Assembly: GCA_018712945.1 (NCBI GenBank)
Contig: DVFZ01000100.1
Coordinates: 1-64,000 of the forward strand
Origin: Candidatus Pullichristensenella stercorigallinarum
Lineage (GTDB): Bacteria; Bacillota; Clostridia; Christensenellales; Aristaeellaceae
Length of the DNA stretch: 64,000 nucleotides
Direction: 5' to 3'
Shown here: in pieces, positions 26,204 through 35,235 of the stretch
Layout: every line of letters begins with the position of its first letter
Numbering within the stretch: position 1 is the first letter of the stretch
Program-made: the position numbers and the translations under genes
The notes under the pieces: model-generated
The model's database searches: none
Seen by the model: the letters and a program-made list of their open reading frames with translations, nothing else
Told to the model about the DNA's origin: nothing

Positions 26204-26378
26204 TGGCTGGAAAGCCGCTTCGCCATAGACAGCGAGCGCGTATGCTCAATGGCCTTCGGGCCGCTCGCCGAGGCGCAAAGGAAATTGTGTTTGCAACGCC
26301 CTTGCGCCATGCGCAGGGGCTTTTTTATGGGACATCCCATCAGCCGTCATTTGGGACGGGACAGGAGGTGTCAATGCA
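26204..26378 (+). ncRNA. Ribosomal protein L10 leader (autoregulatory mRNA element)
   Basis: About 170 bases of GC-rich, foldable leader between the consensus promoter and rplJ. Segments such as CTGGAAAGCCGCTT and GGCCTTCGGGCCGCTCGCCGAGGCG are typical of the element bound by the L10-L12 complex. It ends in an attenuator stem (26298-26320) followed by six Ts. Excess L10-L12 would bind the leader and favour termination. The identification is from position and the attenuator rather than a covariance model. Confidence 0.7.
26298..26326 (+). terminator. Attenuator terminator in the L10 leader
   Basis: Ten-base-pair stem GCCCTTGCGC/GCGCAGGGGC (26298-26307 with 26311-26320, one G-U pair), a three-base loop and T6. 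It lies 50 bp before rplJ. Confidence 0.8.
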
Positions 26379-26906
26379 ATGTCCAAAAATTTTGAGATCA
26401 AAAAGACTATCGTTGCGGATATCAAGGATAAGATGACCCGCGCGCAGTCCGTCGTACTGATCGACTACCGCGGCCTCACCGTGGAGGAAGTGACCGACCT
26501 GCGCAATCAGTTCCGCAAGGCGGGCGTTGAGTACGCGGTGTTGAAAAACACCATGCTCACCCTCGCGGCGCGCGATCTGCAGATCGAGGGCCTCGAGGAG
26601 CACCTCAAGGGCCCGACCGCCGTGGCGTTTGGCTACGAGGATCCGGTGGCTCCGGCCAAGATCATCACCGAGTTCATCAAGAAGAACAAGAAGATCAGCG
26701 TCAAGTGCGGTATGGTCGATCAGAAGGTGATCGACGTCAACGCCGTTACCGCGCTGGCCGAGCTGCCGCCGAAGGAGGTACTCATCGCCAAGTTGATGGG
26801 CAGCCTCAATTCGCCGATCAGCGGCTTTGTGGGTGTGCTTTCCGGTGTGCTGCGTTCCTTTGTGTACGCGGTGGAGGCTGTTCGCAAGCAGAAGGCCGGG
26901 GAATAA
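26379..26906 (+). CDS. rplJ: 50S ribosomal protein L10
   Basis: 175 residues, standard length. Visible: VADIKDKMTRAQSVVLIDYRGLTVEEVTDLRNQFRKAGVEYAVLKNTML, LKGPTAVAFGYEDPVAPAKII and the C-terminal helix that binds L12 dimers. It anchors the stalk on 23S rRNA. The ATG follows AGGAGGTG. First gene of a two-gene unit; rplK/rplA are not directly upstream. Confidence 0.96.
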   Translation: MSKNFEIKKTIVADIKDKMTRAQSVVLIDYRGLTVEEVTDLRNQFRKAGVEYAVLKNTMLTLAARDLQIEGLEEHLKGPTAVAFGYEDPVAPAKIITEFIKKNKKISVKCGMVDQKVIDVNAVTALAELPPKEVLIAKLMGSLNSPISGFVGVLSGVLRSFVYAVEAVRKQKAGE

Positions 26907-26966
26907 GCTTCCCGCTGGCTGGTTGACAGGATTTTTTGATTACGAAATTAAGATGGAGGTATCATC

Positions 26967-27344
26967 ATGAACCGCGAAGAGATCATTTCCGCTATTGAGT
27001 CCATGACTGTTCTGGAGCTTGCTGACCTGGTAAAGGAACTTGAGGAGAAGTTCGGCGTTTCCGCCGCTGCTCCCGTCGCCGTGGCTGCCGCCCCCGCCGC
27101 CGCCGCTGCTGCCGCTCCCGAAGAGGAGAAGACCGAGTTCGACGTCATCCTCAAGGATGTCGGCTCCGAGAAGATCAAGGTCATCAAGGTCGTCCGCGAA
27201 GTGTGCTCCGGCCTGGGCCTGAAGGAAGCCAAGGATCTGGTGGACAACTGCCCGAAGCCCATCAAGGAGGCTGTCTCCAAGGAAGCCGCCGAGGAAATCA
27301 AGAAGAAGTTCGCCGAGGTCGGCGCGACTGTCGAAATCAAGTAA
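26967..27344 (+). CDS. rplL: 50S ribosomal protein L7/L12
   Basis: 125 residues. N-terminal dimerisation domain ([31 protein letters not shown]), an Ala-rich hinge (about 33-52), then the factor-binding domain [40 protein letters not shown]. It recruits translation GTPases. A terminator follows, and rpoB does not come next, unlike the common rplJL-rpoBC order. Confidence 0.97.
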   Translation: MNREEIISAIESMTVLELADLVKELEEKFGVSAAAPVAVAAAPAAAAAAAPEEEKTEFDVILKDVGSEKIKVIKVVREVCSGLGLKEAKDLVDNCPKPIKEAVSKEAAEEIKKKFAEVGATVEIK

Positions 27345-27361
27345 GCAAGGGCTTTTGCTGG

Positions 27362-27393
27362 GAATCCGCTCCGGTATGGGGCGGATTCTTTGT
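27362..27393 (+). terminator. Terminator after rplL
   Basis: Stem GAATCCGCTCC/GGGGCGGATTC (27362-27372 with 27378-27388, one G-T pair) followed by TTTGTGGTTT. Confidence 0.75.
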
Positions 27394-27527
27394 GGTTTCT
27401 GGAAGATGATAGGGAGAGGAACGCTGCCTGAACGCGCTGGGAGGCCGCCTGGGTGGGCAGTTGGCGTTGCCCTGTTCCGCTGAGGCAGGAATACTGTGGC
27501 GGCGCGTCCTGCTTGCTGGGCGCTGTG

Positions 27528-27647
27528 GCGCTTGGCCGGGATGATTTGAACAGGCACGCTGTGGGGGTAGGGGAATGCCAAGCGCGGCCCGTCCCGCTGC
27601 TGGGCTTGGAAAATCACTTGGGGCTTTTGGCGGGGCCGCGGTTTTTT
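27528..27647 (+). promoter_or_regulatory. Structured GC-rich leader with terminator-like end before the DUF362 gene
   Basis: GCGCTTGGC (27528-27536) pairs with GCCAAGCGC (27577-27585). Overlapping it, GCGGCCC (27584-27590) can pair with GGGCCGC (27633-27639), followed by GG and T6 (27642-27647). The two pairings share bases and are mutually exclusive at 27584-27585, the geometry of an attenuator. No known riboswitch was recognised. Confidence 0.35.
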
Positions 27648-27662
27648 AGAGGGGGTTTATGT

Positions 27663-28799
27663 ATGGCGGATGTGGCAATCGTGCGTTGCGAAGATTACAC
27701 GGCTGTGGAAGGGGCCTTGCGGCAGGCCATAGAGCTTGCCGGAGGCCTGGACTGGGTGCGGCCGGGGATGAAAATTGCCCTCAAGGTCAATCTGGTGGCC
27801 GCGGGCAAGCCGGACAGCGCCGTGACCACGCATCCCCTGTTTGTGGCGGCGCTTGCGCGTCTGCTCATCGCCCGTGGCGCGGAAGTGCGTGTGGGCGACA
27901 GCCCTGGCGGTTTGTATACGGCCGCCTTTGTGGGGCGCATTTACGCGGCTTCCGGCATGGAAGCGGTGGAGGAGACAGGCGCACAGCTCAATCGAGATTT
28001 TTCCCAGCGCGAGGCCGTCTTTCCGGAGGGCAAAACGCTGCGCTCCTTCCAGTATACCGCATGGCTGGATTGGGCCGACGCGGTCATCAACGTATGCAAG
28101 CTCAAAACGCATGGCATGATGGGCATGTCTTGCGCTGCCAAAAATCTTTTTGGCGTCGTACCCGGTACGCTCAAGCCGGAGTATCATTTCCGGCATTCCC
28201 GGCCCGAGGACTTTGCGGGTATGATTCTTGACCTTGATGATTTTGTGCACCCGCGTCTGAGCGTATGCGACGCGATTGTCGGCATGGAGGGCAACGGCCC
28301 CACCGCCGGTACGCCGCGCATGGTGGGCGCGGTACTGGCCGCGCGCAGCCCGCACGCGCTGGATCTGGCCTGTGCGCACATCATTGGCATCCGCCCTGAT
28401 GACGTGCCTACCCTCGCCGCCGCGCAAAGGCGGGGCGATATTCCCGCTACGGCCGCAGAGTTGGATTTGGCCGGGGCGTTGTTCTCTGTGCCTGGCTATG
28501 AATTGGTAACACGGCGCAGCTCGTTGGAATTTACGCAGCCCTTTCCCGGCCCGTTGGGTACGTTGGCTGGCAAGGCCATGCGGCGTTTCATGCGCGCCCG
28601 GCCGGCGGTGGAGATGGACTCGTGCGTGGGCTGTGAACAGTGCGCCCGTCTTTGCCCGGCACATGCCATTCGCATGCGCCGTGGCGTACCGCACATCAAC
28701 CGGCATGTCTGCATCGGCTGTTTCTGCTGTCAGGAGTTTTGCCCTAAGGGAGCAATGAAGGTAAAACGCACGGCAATTGCACGGTTTTTGGGTGGCTAA
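27663..28799 (+). CDS. DUF362 protein with C-terminal 2x[4Fe-4S] ferredoxin domain
   Basis: 378 residues from the ATG at 27663 (GAGGGGG upstream). Residues 1-285 are DUF362: ADVAIVRCEDY, PGMKIALKVNLVAAGKPDSAVTTHP, VGDSPGG, INVCKLKTHGMMGMSCAAKNLFGVVPG, DAIVGMEGNGPTAGTPR. The C-terminal part has two clusters, CVGCEQCARLCPAHAI and CIGCFCCQEFCPKGAM. Related proteins are common in anaerobes, but the reaction is unknown; an electron-transfer or metal-cofactor role is plausible. It is a single-gene unit behind the structured leader. Confidence 0.88.
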   Translation: MADVAIVRCEDYTAVEGALRQAIELAGGLDWVRPGMKIALKVNLVAAGKPDSAVTTHPLFVAALARLLIARGAEVRVGDSPGGLYTAAFVGRIYAASGMEAVEETGAQLNRDFSQREAVFPEGKTLRSFQYTAWLDWADAVINVCKLKTHGMMGMSCAAKNLFGVVPGTLKPEYHFRHSRPEDFAGMILDLDDFVHPRLSVCDAIVGMEGNGPTAGTPRMVGAVLAARSPHALDLACAHIIGIRPDDVPTLAAAQRRGDIPATAAELDLAGALFSVPGYELVTRRSSLEFTQPFPGPLGTLAGKAMRRFMRARPAVEMDSCVGCEQCARLCPAHAIRMRRGVPHINRHVCIGCFCCQEFCPKGAMKVKRTAIARFLGG

Positions 28800-28830
28800 A
28801 TGAATTTTGATGCACAGCAGGCCAAAGCGG

Positions 28831-28858
28831 TTGTTGATTTAACAAATAGATATATAAT
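28831..28858 (+). promoter_or_regulatory. Candidate promoter of the GGDEF-EAL gene
   Basis: TTGTTG (28831-28836), 16 bp, TATAAT (28853-28858). Transcription would begin near 28865, so the G10 tract lies in the 5' untranslated region. Confidence 0.55.
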
Positions 28859-28955
28859 GTAAGTGTATCCCCTAGCGGCGCCGGTATTTTGTTTTTTTAT
28901 TCAGGCAAAATCCGTGGCTGTGCGCCTCCATTAAGCTTCGAGCGCATTTTTCGGT

Positions 28956-28965
28956 GGGGGGGGGG
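28956..28965 (+). repeat. Homopolymeric G10 tract in the leader of the GGDEF-EAL gene
   Basis: Ten consecutive Gs, 25 bases upstream of the chosen GTG start. Tracts of this length are prone to slipped-strand length change. Confidence 0.9.
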
Positions 28966-28990
28966 TACGCGCTCGTGGAAAGCAGTTATT

Positions 28991-31282
28991 GTGGACGAGA
29001 AGGTTGTTTGGAGACGTGTCAATCGCCTGGCGGTGGTCACGATCCTGACAGGTATTGTATTTATGCTCCTGGGCGGTGTTTTGCACGGCCTCTTAGGCGA
29101 TATGGCGACGGAAAGCGCTATCATGGAGATAGATTTGCGGGTCGCGGAGTATCAGAGGACTGTCGAGAACATGCTGGAGCGCACGGTGCAAATGCTGGAT
29201 ACATTGTCCTGCTTTGTTAGCCCGTGGGAAAATGCGGACACGCACGAGATTGTTATGGAATTGAAGCAGGCCAATCAGCGCAATGATTTTGCGGCCATGG
29301 CCTATTTCCCCGTGGATGACGCGGGCAACGTCATTGTTACTCGTGATGGCGGCAGTTATATCGGCTTGCCGCTTTCTTCACTGGCCGATGAAGTGCAGCA
29401 GGCAGTACAGAGCGCCTGGGCGGGGGAAAGGGCGATTTCAGATATTTACGAAGGGAGCCTGGTGCTTCCCGAAGGGGAAGAAGGGCTACTTTACGCTGTT
29501 CCTGTTGAGAGCAATGGACAAATCGTGGCCGCTCTGGCCGCCAGCGACGACGCCCATGTATTGACCGCCGCAGGCGGCAGCAATGCGCCTGGCAACCCGG
29601 GATATATTCTTCATATTGTCGATTCCGAAGGCAGAGTGCTGGTGTATTCAGAAACTCGGATTCTCGGTCAGCATATTGAGAATGTTTTTGATACCACTTA
29701 CCTTTCCGAGGCGGAGGAGGCAGCGCTTTACGGAGCGATGCAGGGCGGCGAAATTGCGCATACTTCCTTTTCCAATCAGGGCAGAGAATACTACATTGAA
29801 ATGGCTCCGGTCGGCATCAACGACTGGTATGTGCTGTGCGTCAGCGATGCCGAGACGGTCAATAGCCCAATGCGCTCGCTGACCAGCATTTTGCAGGTGG
29901 GTGTGGGCGCGGCGCTGGCGCTGCTGATGATCCTGCTGGGATATTATTATAGCCTCCTGCGCAAAAGCAACCGCGAGGCTATGCGTCTGGCTTATGCCGA
30001 CACGCTCACCGGCGCGGATAATTTTGTGCGCTTTTCAGGCCGGTTGGCCAGGCGGCAGGATGGCGAGCCGGATTACAGCCTGGCTGCGCTCAACATCAGT
30101 CAGTTCAAGTTTATCAATGGCCTCTTTGGCCGCGCGCAGGCCGACCAGCTTCTGTGTTTTGTAAAGGGTGTTCTGGATGAAAACCTGCGCGCAGGCGAAT
30201 TTTTCTGTCGTGATTCGGCGGATATCTTTTACCTGTGTCTCAACGAGACAGACCGGCAGGCCATCCGCGTCCGCCTGGAAAAGGTCATGCGGGAAATCAG
30301 CAAAACGGCCATGGGCGATCAGAGCAATTTCCAGGTGCTCACGTATTGCGGCGTGGCCATTGCCCGTGAAGCGGGCGAGAAGGAAAACGTGCTAACGCAG
30401 GTGCTGTTCGCGCTGGAAAACGCGCGCAATCTGCGCCGCAACAACATTTGCTTTTATGATGATTCCCTGCGCAAAGATGAAGAACTGGAATACTATATCG
30501 AAAGCCACATGCACAAGGCGCTGGAGGAGGGTGAATTCAAACTCTACTTCCAGCCTAAGGTAGATCTGCGTACCGACCGCGTGGCGGGCGCGGAAACGTT
30601 GGTGCGCTGGGCAACTGCGGACGGGCGCATACTGCTGCCAGGCAAGTTTATTCCTCTGTTTGAAAAGAACGGCTTTTGTGAAGAACTGGACATGTATGTG
30701 TTTGAAAACGTGTGCCGGCAGATTCGCCAGTGGATGGATGCGGGCGTCGAACCAATGCGCGTCTCCATCAATCAAACCAAGACGTTGTTTTACCGCAAGG
30801 GCTATGTGGAAAGCCTTTGTGCGCTTGTCGACCGCTATGGCGTAGACCCGCGTCTGATTACGTTGGAAATCCTCGAAGGATTGGCCATGGAGAACATGGA
30901 CGAACTCAACGCCGTCATTGCCGCGCTGCATGCGAAAGGGTTCGAAGTTTCCATGGATGATTTTGGCACCGGTTATTCCTCGTTGAATACGCTGGCCAAC
31001 CTGCGCATTGATGAATTGAAGCTGGACAAAGGCTTCCTGAAAACCCTTTCCGAAGGCGCGGGATGGCGGCTGCGCGTGGTTATGGAACAAACCCTGACAA
31101 TGGCCCGCAAGCTCGGCATTCACACCGTGGTTGAAGGTGTGGAAAGCGAGGAAGGCCACCGCATTGTGCATGGCCTGGGCTGCGATATGGGGCAGGGCTA
31201 CTTCTACGGCAGCCCCATGAGCGCGGATGTATTTTGCAAAAAATTCCTCAAGCCGTGTCAAGGCGAGACAGACGGCATGTGA
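28991..31282 (+). CDS. Membrane dCACHE-GGDEF-EAL protein, probable c-di-GMP phosphodiesterase
   Basis: 763 residues from the GTG at 28991; the frame is open back to a TTG at 28889, but that would translate the G10 tract and lacks a ribosome site. TM1 (about 12-35) and TM2 (about 305-330) bracket an outside dCACHE sensor (FAAMAYFPVDDAGNVIVTRDGG, GYILHIVDSEGRVLVYSETRILG). The GGDEF domain (about 340-495) has SADIF where GGDEF belongs, so cyclase activity is unlikely. The EAL domain keeps the needed residues: AETLVRW, VSINQT, LEILE, MDDFGTGYSSLN, LKLDKGF, VVEGVES, GQGYFYG. It should lower c-di-GMP in response to an external ligand. Confidence 0.9.
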   Translation: MDEKVVWRRVNRLAVVTILTGIVFMLLGGVLHGLLGDMATESAIMEIDLRVAEYQRTVENMLERTVQMLDTLSCFVSPWENADTHEIVMELKQANQRNDFAAMAYFPVDDAGNVIVTRDGGSYIGLPLSSLADEVQQAVQSAWAGERAISDIYEGSLVLPEGEEGLLYAVPVESNGQIVAALAASDDAHVLTAAGGSNAPGNPGYILHIVDSEGRVLVYSETRILGQHIENVFDTTYLSEAEEAALYGAMQGGEIAHTSFSNQGREYYIEMAPVGINDWYVLCVSDAETVNSPMRSLTSILQVGVGAALALLMILLGYYYSLLRKSNREAMRLAYADTLTGADNFVRFSGRLARRQDGEPDYSLAALNISQFKFINGLFGRAQADQLLCFVKGVLDENLRAGEFFCRDSADIFYLCLNETDRQAIRVRLEKVMREISKTAMGDQSNFQVLTYCGVAIAREAGEKENVLTQVLFALENARNLRRNNICFYDDSLRKDEELEYYIESHMHKALEEGEFKLYFQPKVDLRTDRVAGAETLVRWATADGRILLPGKFIPLFEKNGFCEELDMYVFENVCRQIRQWMDAGVEPMRVSINQTKTLFYRKGYVESLCALVDRYGVDPRLITLEILEGLAMENMDELNAVIAALHAKGFEVSMDDFGTGYSSLNTLANLRIDELKLDKGFLKTLSEGAGWRLRVVMEQTLTMARKLGIHTVVEGVESEEGHRIVHGLGCDMGQGYFYGSPMSADVFCKKFLKPCQGETDGM

Positions 31283-31300
31283 GCGCGTCCGGCAAATTGT

Positions 31301-31325
31301 TTCCCGGCTGATCGCCGGGAATTTT
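31301..31325 (+). terminator. Terminator after the GGDEF-EAL gene
   Basis: Perfect 8-bp stem TTCCCGGC/GCCGGGAA (31301-31308 with 31314-31321) followed by TTTT. Confidence 0.65.
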
Positions 31326-31355
31326 CGCACATATGGAGCTGTCAAAATATTTTAC

Positions 31356-31384
31356 TTGACAAGCATGCGTGTGCCTGCTACAAT
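31356..31384 (+). promoter_or_regulatory. Promoter of the ylxM-ffh operon
   Basis: TTGACA (31356-31361), 17 bp, TACAAT (31379-31384), 41 bp before ylxM. Confidence 0.85.
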
Positions 31385-31425
31385 GGCATGGTGGCAAGGA
31401 AATTTGCTTTACAGGGGGAACCGCC

Positions 31426-31752
31426 ATGGAGCCGCGCGTTGAAACCACATATCTGTTGGATTTTTACGGCGCGCTTTTGACCCCCAAGCGCCGCGAGATG
31501 TTGCGCATGCGCTATGAAGAGGACATGTCCCTGTCTGAAATCGGCGCGCAGATGGGCATTTCCCGTCAGGCGGTGAGTGACGGTATGCTCGCCGCCCGCA
31601 AAAAGCTTGAGGAATATGAGGCCAAACTGGGCCTGGTGCGCCGCTATCTGGCCATTACCGCCGAAGCTGAGGCCGGCTTAAGGGCCTTGGATGGCGGCAA
31701 TATTGATGAAGCGCGGCGCTGTCTTACAAATATAATGCGGATTGAGAGGTGA
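31426..31752 (+). CDS. ylxM: YlxM-family SRP-associated helix-turn-helix protein
   Basis: 108 residues. The sigma-70 region-4-like HTH is clear: LLTPKRREMLRMRYEEDMSLSEIGAQMGISRQAVSDGMLAARKKLEEYE. In Firmicutes YlxM is encoded next to ffh and modulates the signal recognition particle; binding to SRP RNA and Ffh has been reported in streptococci. The ATG at 31426 follows CAGGGGGA. Ends 6 bp before ffh. Confidence 0.92.
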   Translation: MEPRVETTYLLDFYGALLTPKRREMLRMRYEEDMSLSEIGAQMGISRQAVSDGMLAARKKLEEYEAKLGLVRRYLAITAEAEAGLRALDGGNIDEARRCLTNIMRIER

Positions 31753-31758
31753 ACGCGC

Positions 31759-33102
<1,344 letters not shown>

Positions 33103-33157
33103 TCACGGTCTTTCCGTATGATTATACATTTAATGGGTTTCTAAGGAGGAAACACAC

Positions 33158-33397
33158 ATGGTCAAGATTCGTCTCAAGAGGATGGGCATGAAGAAGATGC
33201 CGTTCTATCGCCTGGTGGTCACCGACAGCCGCAACCCCCGCGACGGCCGCTTCATCGAGGAAGTGGGCTACTACAACCCCCTCACCGACCCGATTGAGCT
33301 GAAGATCAACGAAGAGCGCGCGAAGTACTGGCTGGGCGTCGGCGCGCAGCCGACCGATACCGTGCGCGGCCTGCTGAAGAAAGGCGGAGTGCTGTAA
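33158..33397 (+). CDS. rpsP: 30S ribosomal protein S16
   Basis: 79 residues: [41 protein letters not shown] is the standard S16 start, and [20 protein letters not shown] the standard end. Strong ribosome site AAGGAGG. Follows ffh by 55 bp in the conserved operon. Confidence 0.97.
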   Translation: MVKIRLKRMGMKKMPFYRLVVTDSRNPRDGRFIEEVGYYNPLTDPIELKINEERAKYWLGVGAQPTDTVRGLLKKGGVL

Positions 33398-33399
33398 GC

Positions 33400-33627
33400 A
33401 TGGCGGAATTGGTCAGGTATATCGCCCGGTCGCTGGTGGAAAAGCCGGACGCGGTGGACGTGCGCGAGGTGGAAAACGCCGACAGCATCGTCGTAGAGCT
33501 GCGTGTGGATCCTGACGATATGGGCAAGGTCATCGGCAAACAGGGCAGGATTGCCAAGGCCATCCGCACGGTGGTCAAGGCCGCGTCCGTGCACAGCCCC
33601 AAGCCGGTGTTTGTGGAGATTATTTAA
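33400..33627 (+). CDS. khpA: KH-domain RNA-binding protein KhpA (YlqC)
   Basis: 75 residues with one KH domain: VELRVDPDDMGKVIGKQGRIAKAIRTVVKAAS, where GKQG is the GxxG loop. KhpA (with KhpB/Jag) is a broad RNA chaperone linked to cell-wall growth in Firmicutes. Starts 2 bp after rpsP. Confidence 0.95.
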   Translation: MAELVRYIARSLVEKPDAVDVREVENADSIVVELRVDPDDMGKVIGKQGRIAKAIRTVVKAASVHSPKPVFVEII

Positions 33628-33681
33628 ACGGAACGGCACGGGGACGGCGGGGCCGCCGCCGTGCGTTCCATGCTTTCAACG

Positions 33682-33920
33682 GGGCGGCCGAAGGCTGCCT
33701 CAGAGCGCTGACAAAGCCTGCAAACGCAAAAATTGCCCTGAACAAAGAGAAATCAGAGGCAATTTTTGCTTCCTGCGTCAGCTGCGCTTGCGGCCTGCGG
33801 TCACTTACGTCCATGTAAGCTCCCTTGGCTGCAAGTTTGCTTCCTTGTCTTGCAGGCTTTCTCATCGCTCTGGCAGTCTGTTGACTTTGTCAACATCCTG
33901 GGGCGGCCGAAGGCCGCCTC
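33682..33920 (+). repeat. Dispersed structured intergenic repeat, copy A
   Basis: A 200-bp body (33701-33900) lies between two 20-bp direct repeats, 33682-33701 and 33901-33920, differing at one base and each able to fold as GGCGGCC-GAA-GGCCGCC. Inside the body: an outer stem AAAGCCTGCAA (33713-33723) with TTGCAGGCTTT (33850-33860); a 12-bp stem GCAAAAATTGCC (33726-33737) with 33758-33769; a hairpin CTTAC-GTCCAT-GTAAG near 33803-33819; and TGTTGAC-TTT-GTCAACA at the end. Copies B (37105-37360, inverted) and C (56389-56620) share the layout. It separates khpA from rimM and carries no credible gene. Confidence 0.9.
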
Positions 33921-33939
33921 TTGTCATTGGGAGGCATCT

Positions 33940-34464
33940 ATGGAAAACTACCTCGTCATCGGGGAAATCACCAAGCCGCAGGGCGTGCGCGGCGAAATCA
34001 AGCTGCGCCCCATTACCTGCGATGTGGAGCGCTTCGACGGCCTGACGCTGGCCTATCTCAAGCGCGGGGAGGAATATGTGCCCCTGCGCCTCACGGTCAA
34101 CCGCCGCGCGGCGGACGCGGTGTTTCTCTCCATCGAAGGCGTGACCGACCGCAACGCCGCTGAAAAGCTGCGCGGCGAGCTGCTCTACATCGACCGCGCC
34201 CACGCCGTGCCGCTGGATGAGGACACGAACTTCCTCTGCGACCTGATTGGCCTGCGCGGCGTGGACGACGAGGGCGGCGAATGGGGCACATTGCGCGACG
34301 TGCTCCAGCCCGGCGGCAACGATGTATACGTCTTTCAGGGCCCGCGCGGGGAAGTGCTGGTGCCCGCCCTCAAGAGCGTGGTAAAGAAGGTCGATCTCGC
34401 CTCCGGCGAAATGGTGCTGGCGGCGGCGCGGATGCGGGAAGTGGCGGTGTTTGATGAGGATTAA
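33940..34464 (+). CDS. rimM: Ribosome maturation factor RimM
   Basis: 174 residues. N-terminal barrel [23 protein letters not shown], middle [29 protein letters not shown], and PRC-barrel end [33 protein letters not shown]. It binds S19 during 30S assembly. The ATG at 33940 follows GGGAGG. The repeat element sits between it and khpA, so RimM and TrmD transcription must pass through it. Confidence 0.95.
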   Translation: MENYLVIGEITKPQGVRGEIKLRPITCDVERFDGLTLAYLKRGEEYVPLRLTVNRRAADAVFLSIEGVTDRNAAEKLRGELLYIDRAHAVPLDEDTNFLCDLIGLRGVDDEGGEWGTLRDVLQPGGNDVYVFQGPRGEVLVPALKSVVKKVDLASGEMVLAAARMREVAVFDED

Positions 34465-35179
34465 GGTGCTGACCATCTTCCCGGAAATGCTGCGCGCGGC
34501 GCTAAGCGAATCCATCGTTGGCCGGGCGCTGGAAAAGGGGCTTTTCGAGGTCGAATTGATCGACATCCGCGCCTATTCGCAAAACAAGCATAAGAATACC
34601 GACGATTACCCCTTCGGCGGCGGCGCGGGCATGGTGATGCTGGCTCAGCCCATTGTGGACGCCTGCGAGGCGCACATGGAGGCGGGGCAGCGGCGTATCT
34701 ACCTTTCCCCGCGCGGGCGCACGCTTAATCAAAGCGTGGTGGAGGAGCTTTCCCGCGAGACGGAGCTCATGCTCCTGTGCGGCCATTACGAGGGCGTGGA
34801 CGAACGGGCCTTGGAGATGTGCTTCCCGGAGGAGCTTTCCATCGGCGATTATGTGCTCACCGGAGGTGAGCTGGCGGCGTTGGTGGTAATCGACGCGGTT
34901 TCGCGCCTGATTCCCGGCGTACTGGGCAGCAGCGAAAGCGCCGGGGACGAGAGTTTCACCACCGGCCTTCTGGAATACCCGCAGTACACGCGCCCGCGCG
35001 AGTTTCGCGGCCGCGAGGTGCCCGAGGTGCTGCTCAACGGCAACCATGCCCTCATCGAGCGCTGGCGGCGCGAACAGGCGCTGAAAATCACCCGCCAGCG
35101 CCGCCCGGAGATGCTCAAGAGCGCACCGCTCGATAAAAAAGACCGGGCGTTTTTGCAGGCGCTGGAGGAAGAACCGTAA
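34454..35179 (+). CDS. trmD: tRNA (guanine-37-N1) methyltransferase TrmD
   Basis: 241 residues. [35 protein letters not shown] and the knot motifs [16 protein letters not shown] and [30 protein letters not shown] bind S-adenosylmethionine; [30 protein letters not shown] is the C-terminal domain. It makes m1G37 in tRNAs and prevents frameshifts. The ATG at 34454 overlaps the rimM end by 11 bp. rplS, which often follows, is absent. Confidence 0.96.
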   Translation: MRIKVLTIFPEMLRAALSESIVGRALEKGLFEVELIDIRAYSQNKHKNTDDYPFGGGAGMVMLAQPIVDACEAHMEAGQRRIYLSPRGRTLNQSVVEELSRETELMLLCGHYEGVDERALEMCFPEELSIGDYVLTGGELAALVVIDAVSRLIPGVLGSSESAGDESFTTGLLEYPQYTRPREFRGREVPEVLLNGNHALIERWRREQALKITRQRRPEMLKSAPLDKKDRAFLQALEEEP

Positions 35180-35235
35180 AAGCGCATGAAAGACCCCGCC
35201 TTCTGCATAGTGTTTGCACAGAAAGGTGGGGTAGC

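Noticed and set aside
28889-28990. TTG at 28889 as the start of the GGDEF-EAL protein
   Set aside because: No ribosome site, it would translate the G10 tract, and the 34 extra residues have no signal or domain; GTG 28991 directly precedes the membrane segment.
33766-33939. Small ORFs inside the repeat copies, with similar translations in copies A and B
   Set aside because: They exist because the DNA repeats are similar. They differ in start, run into bracket hairpins, lack ribosome sites and continue into unrelated sequence; structure, not coding, is conserved.
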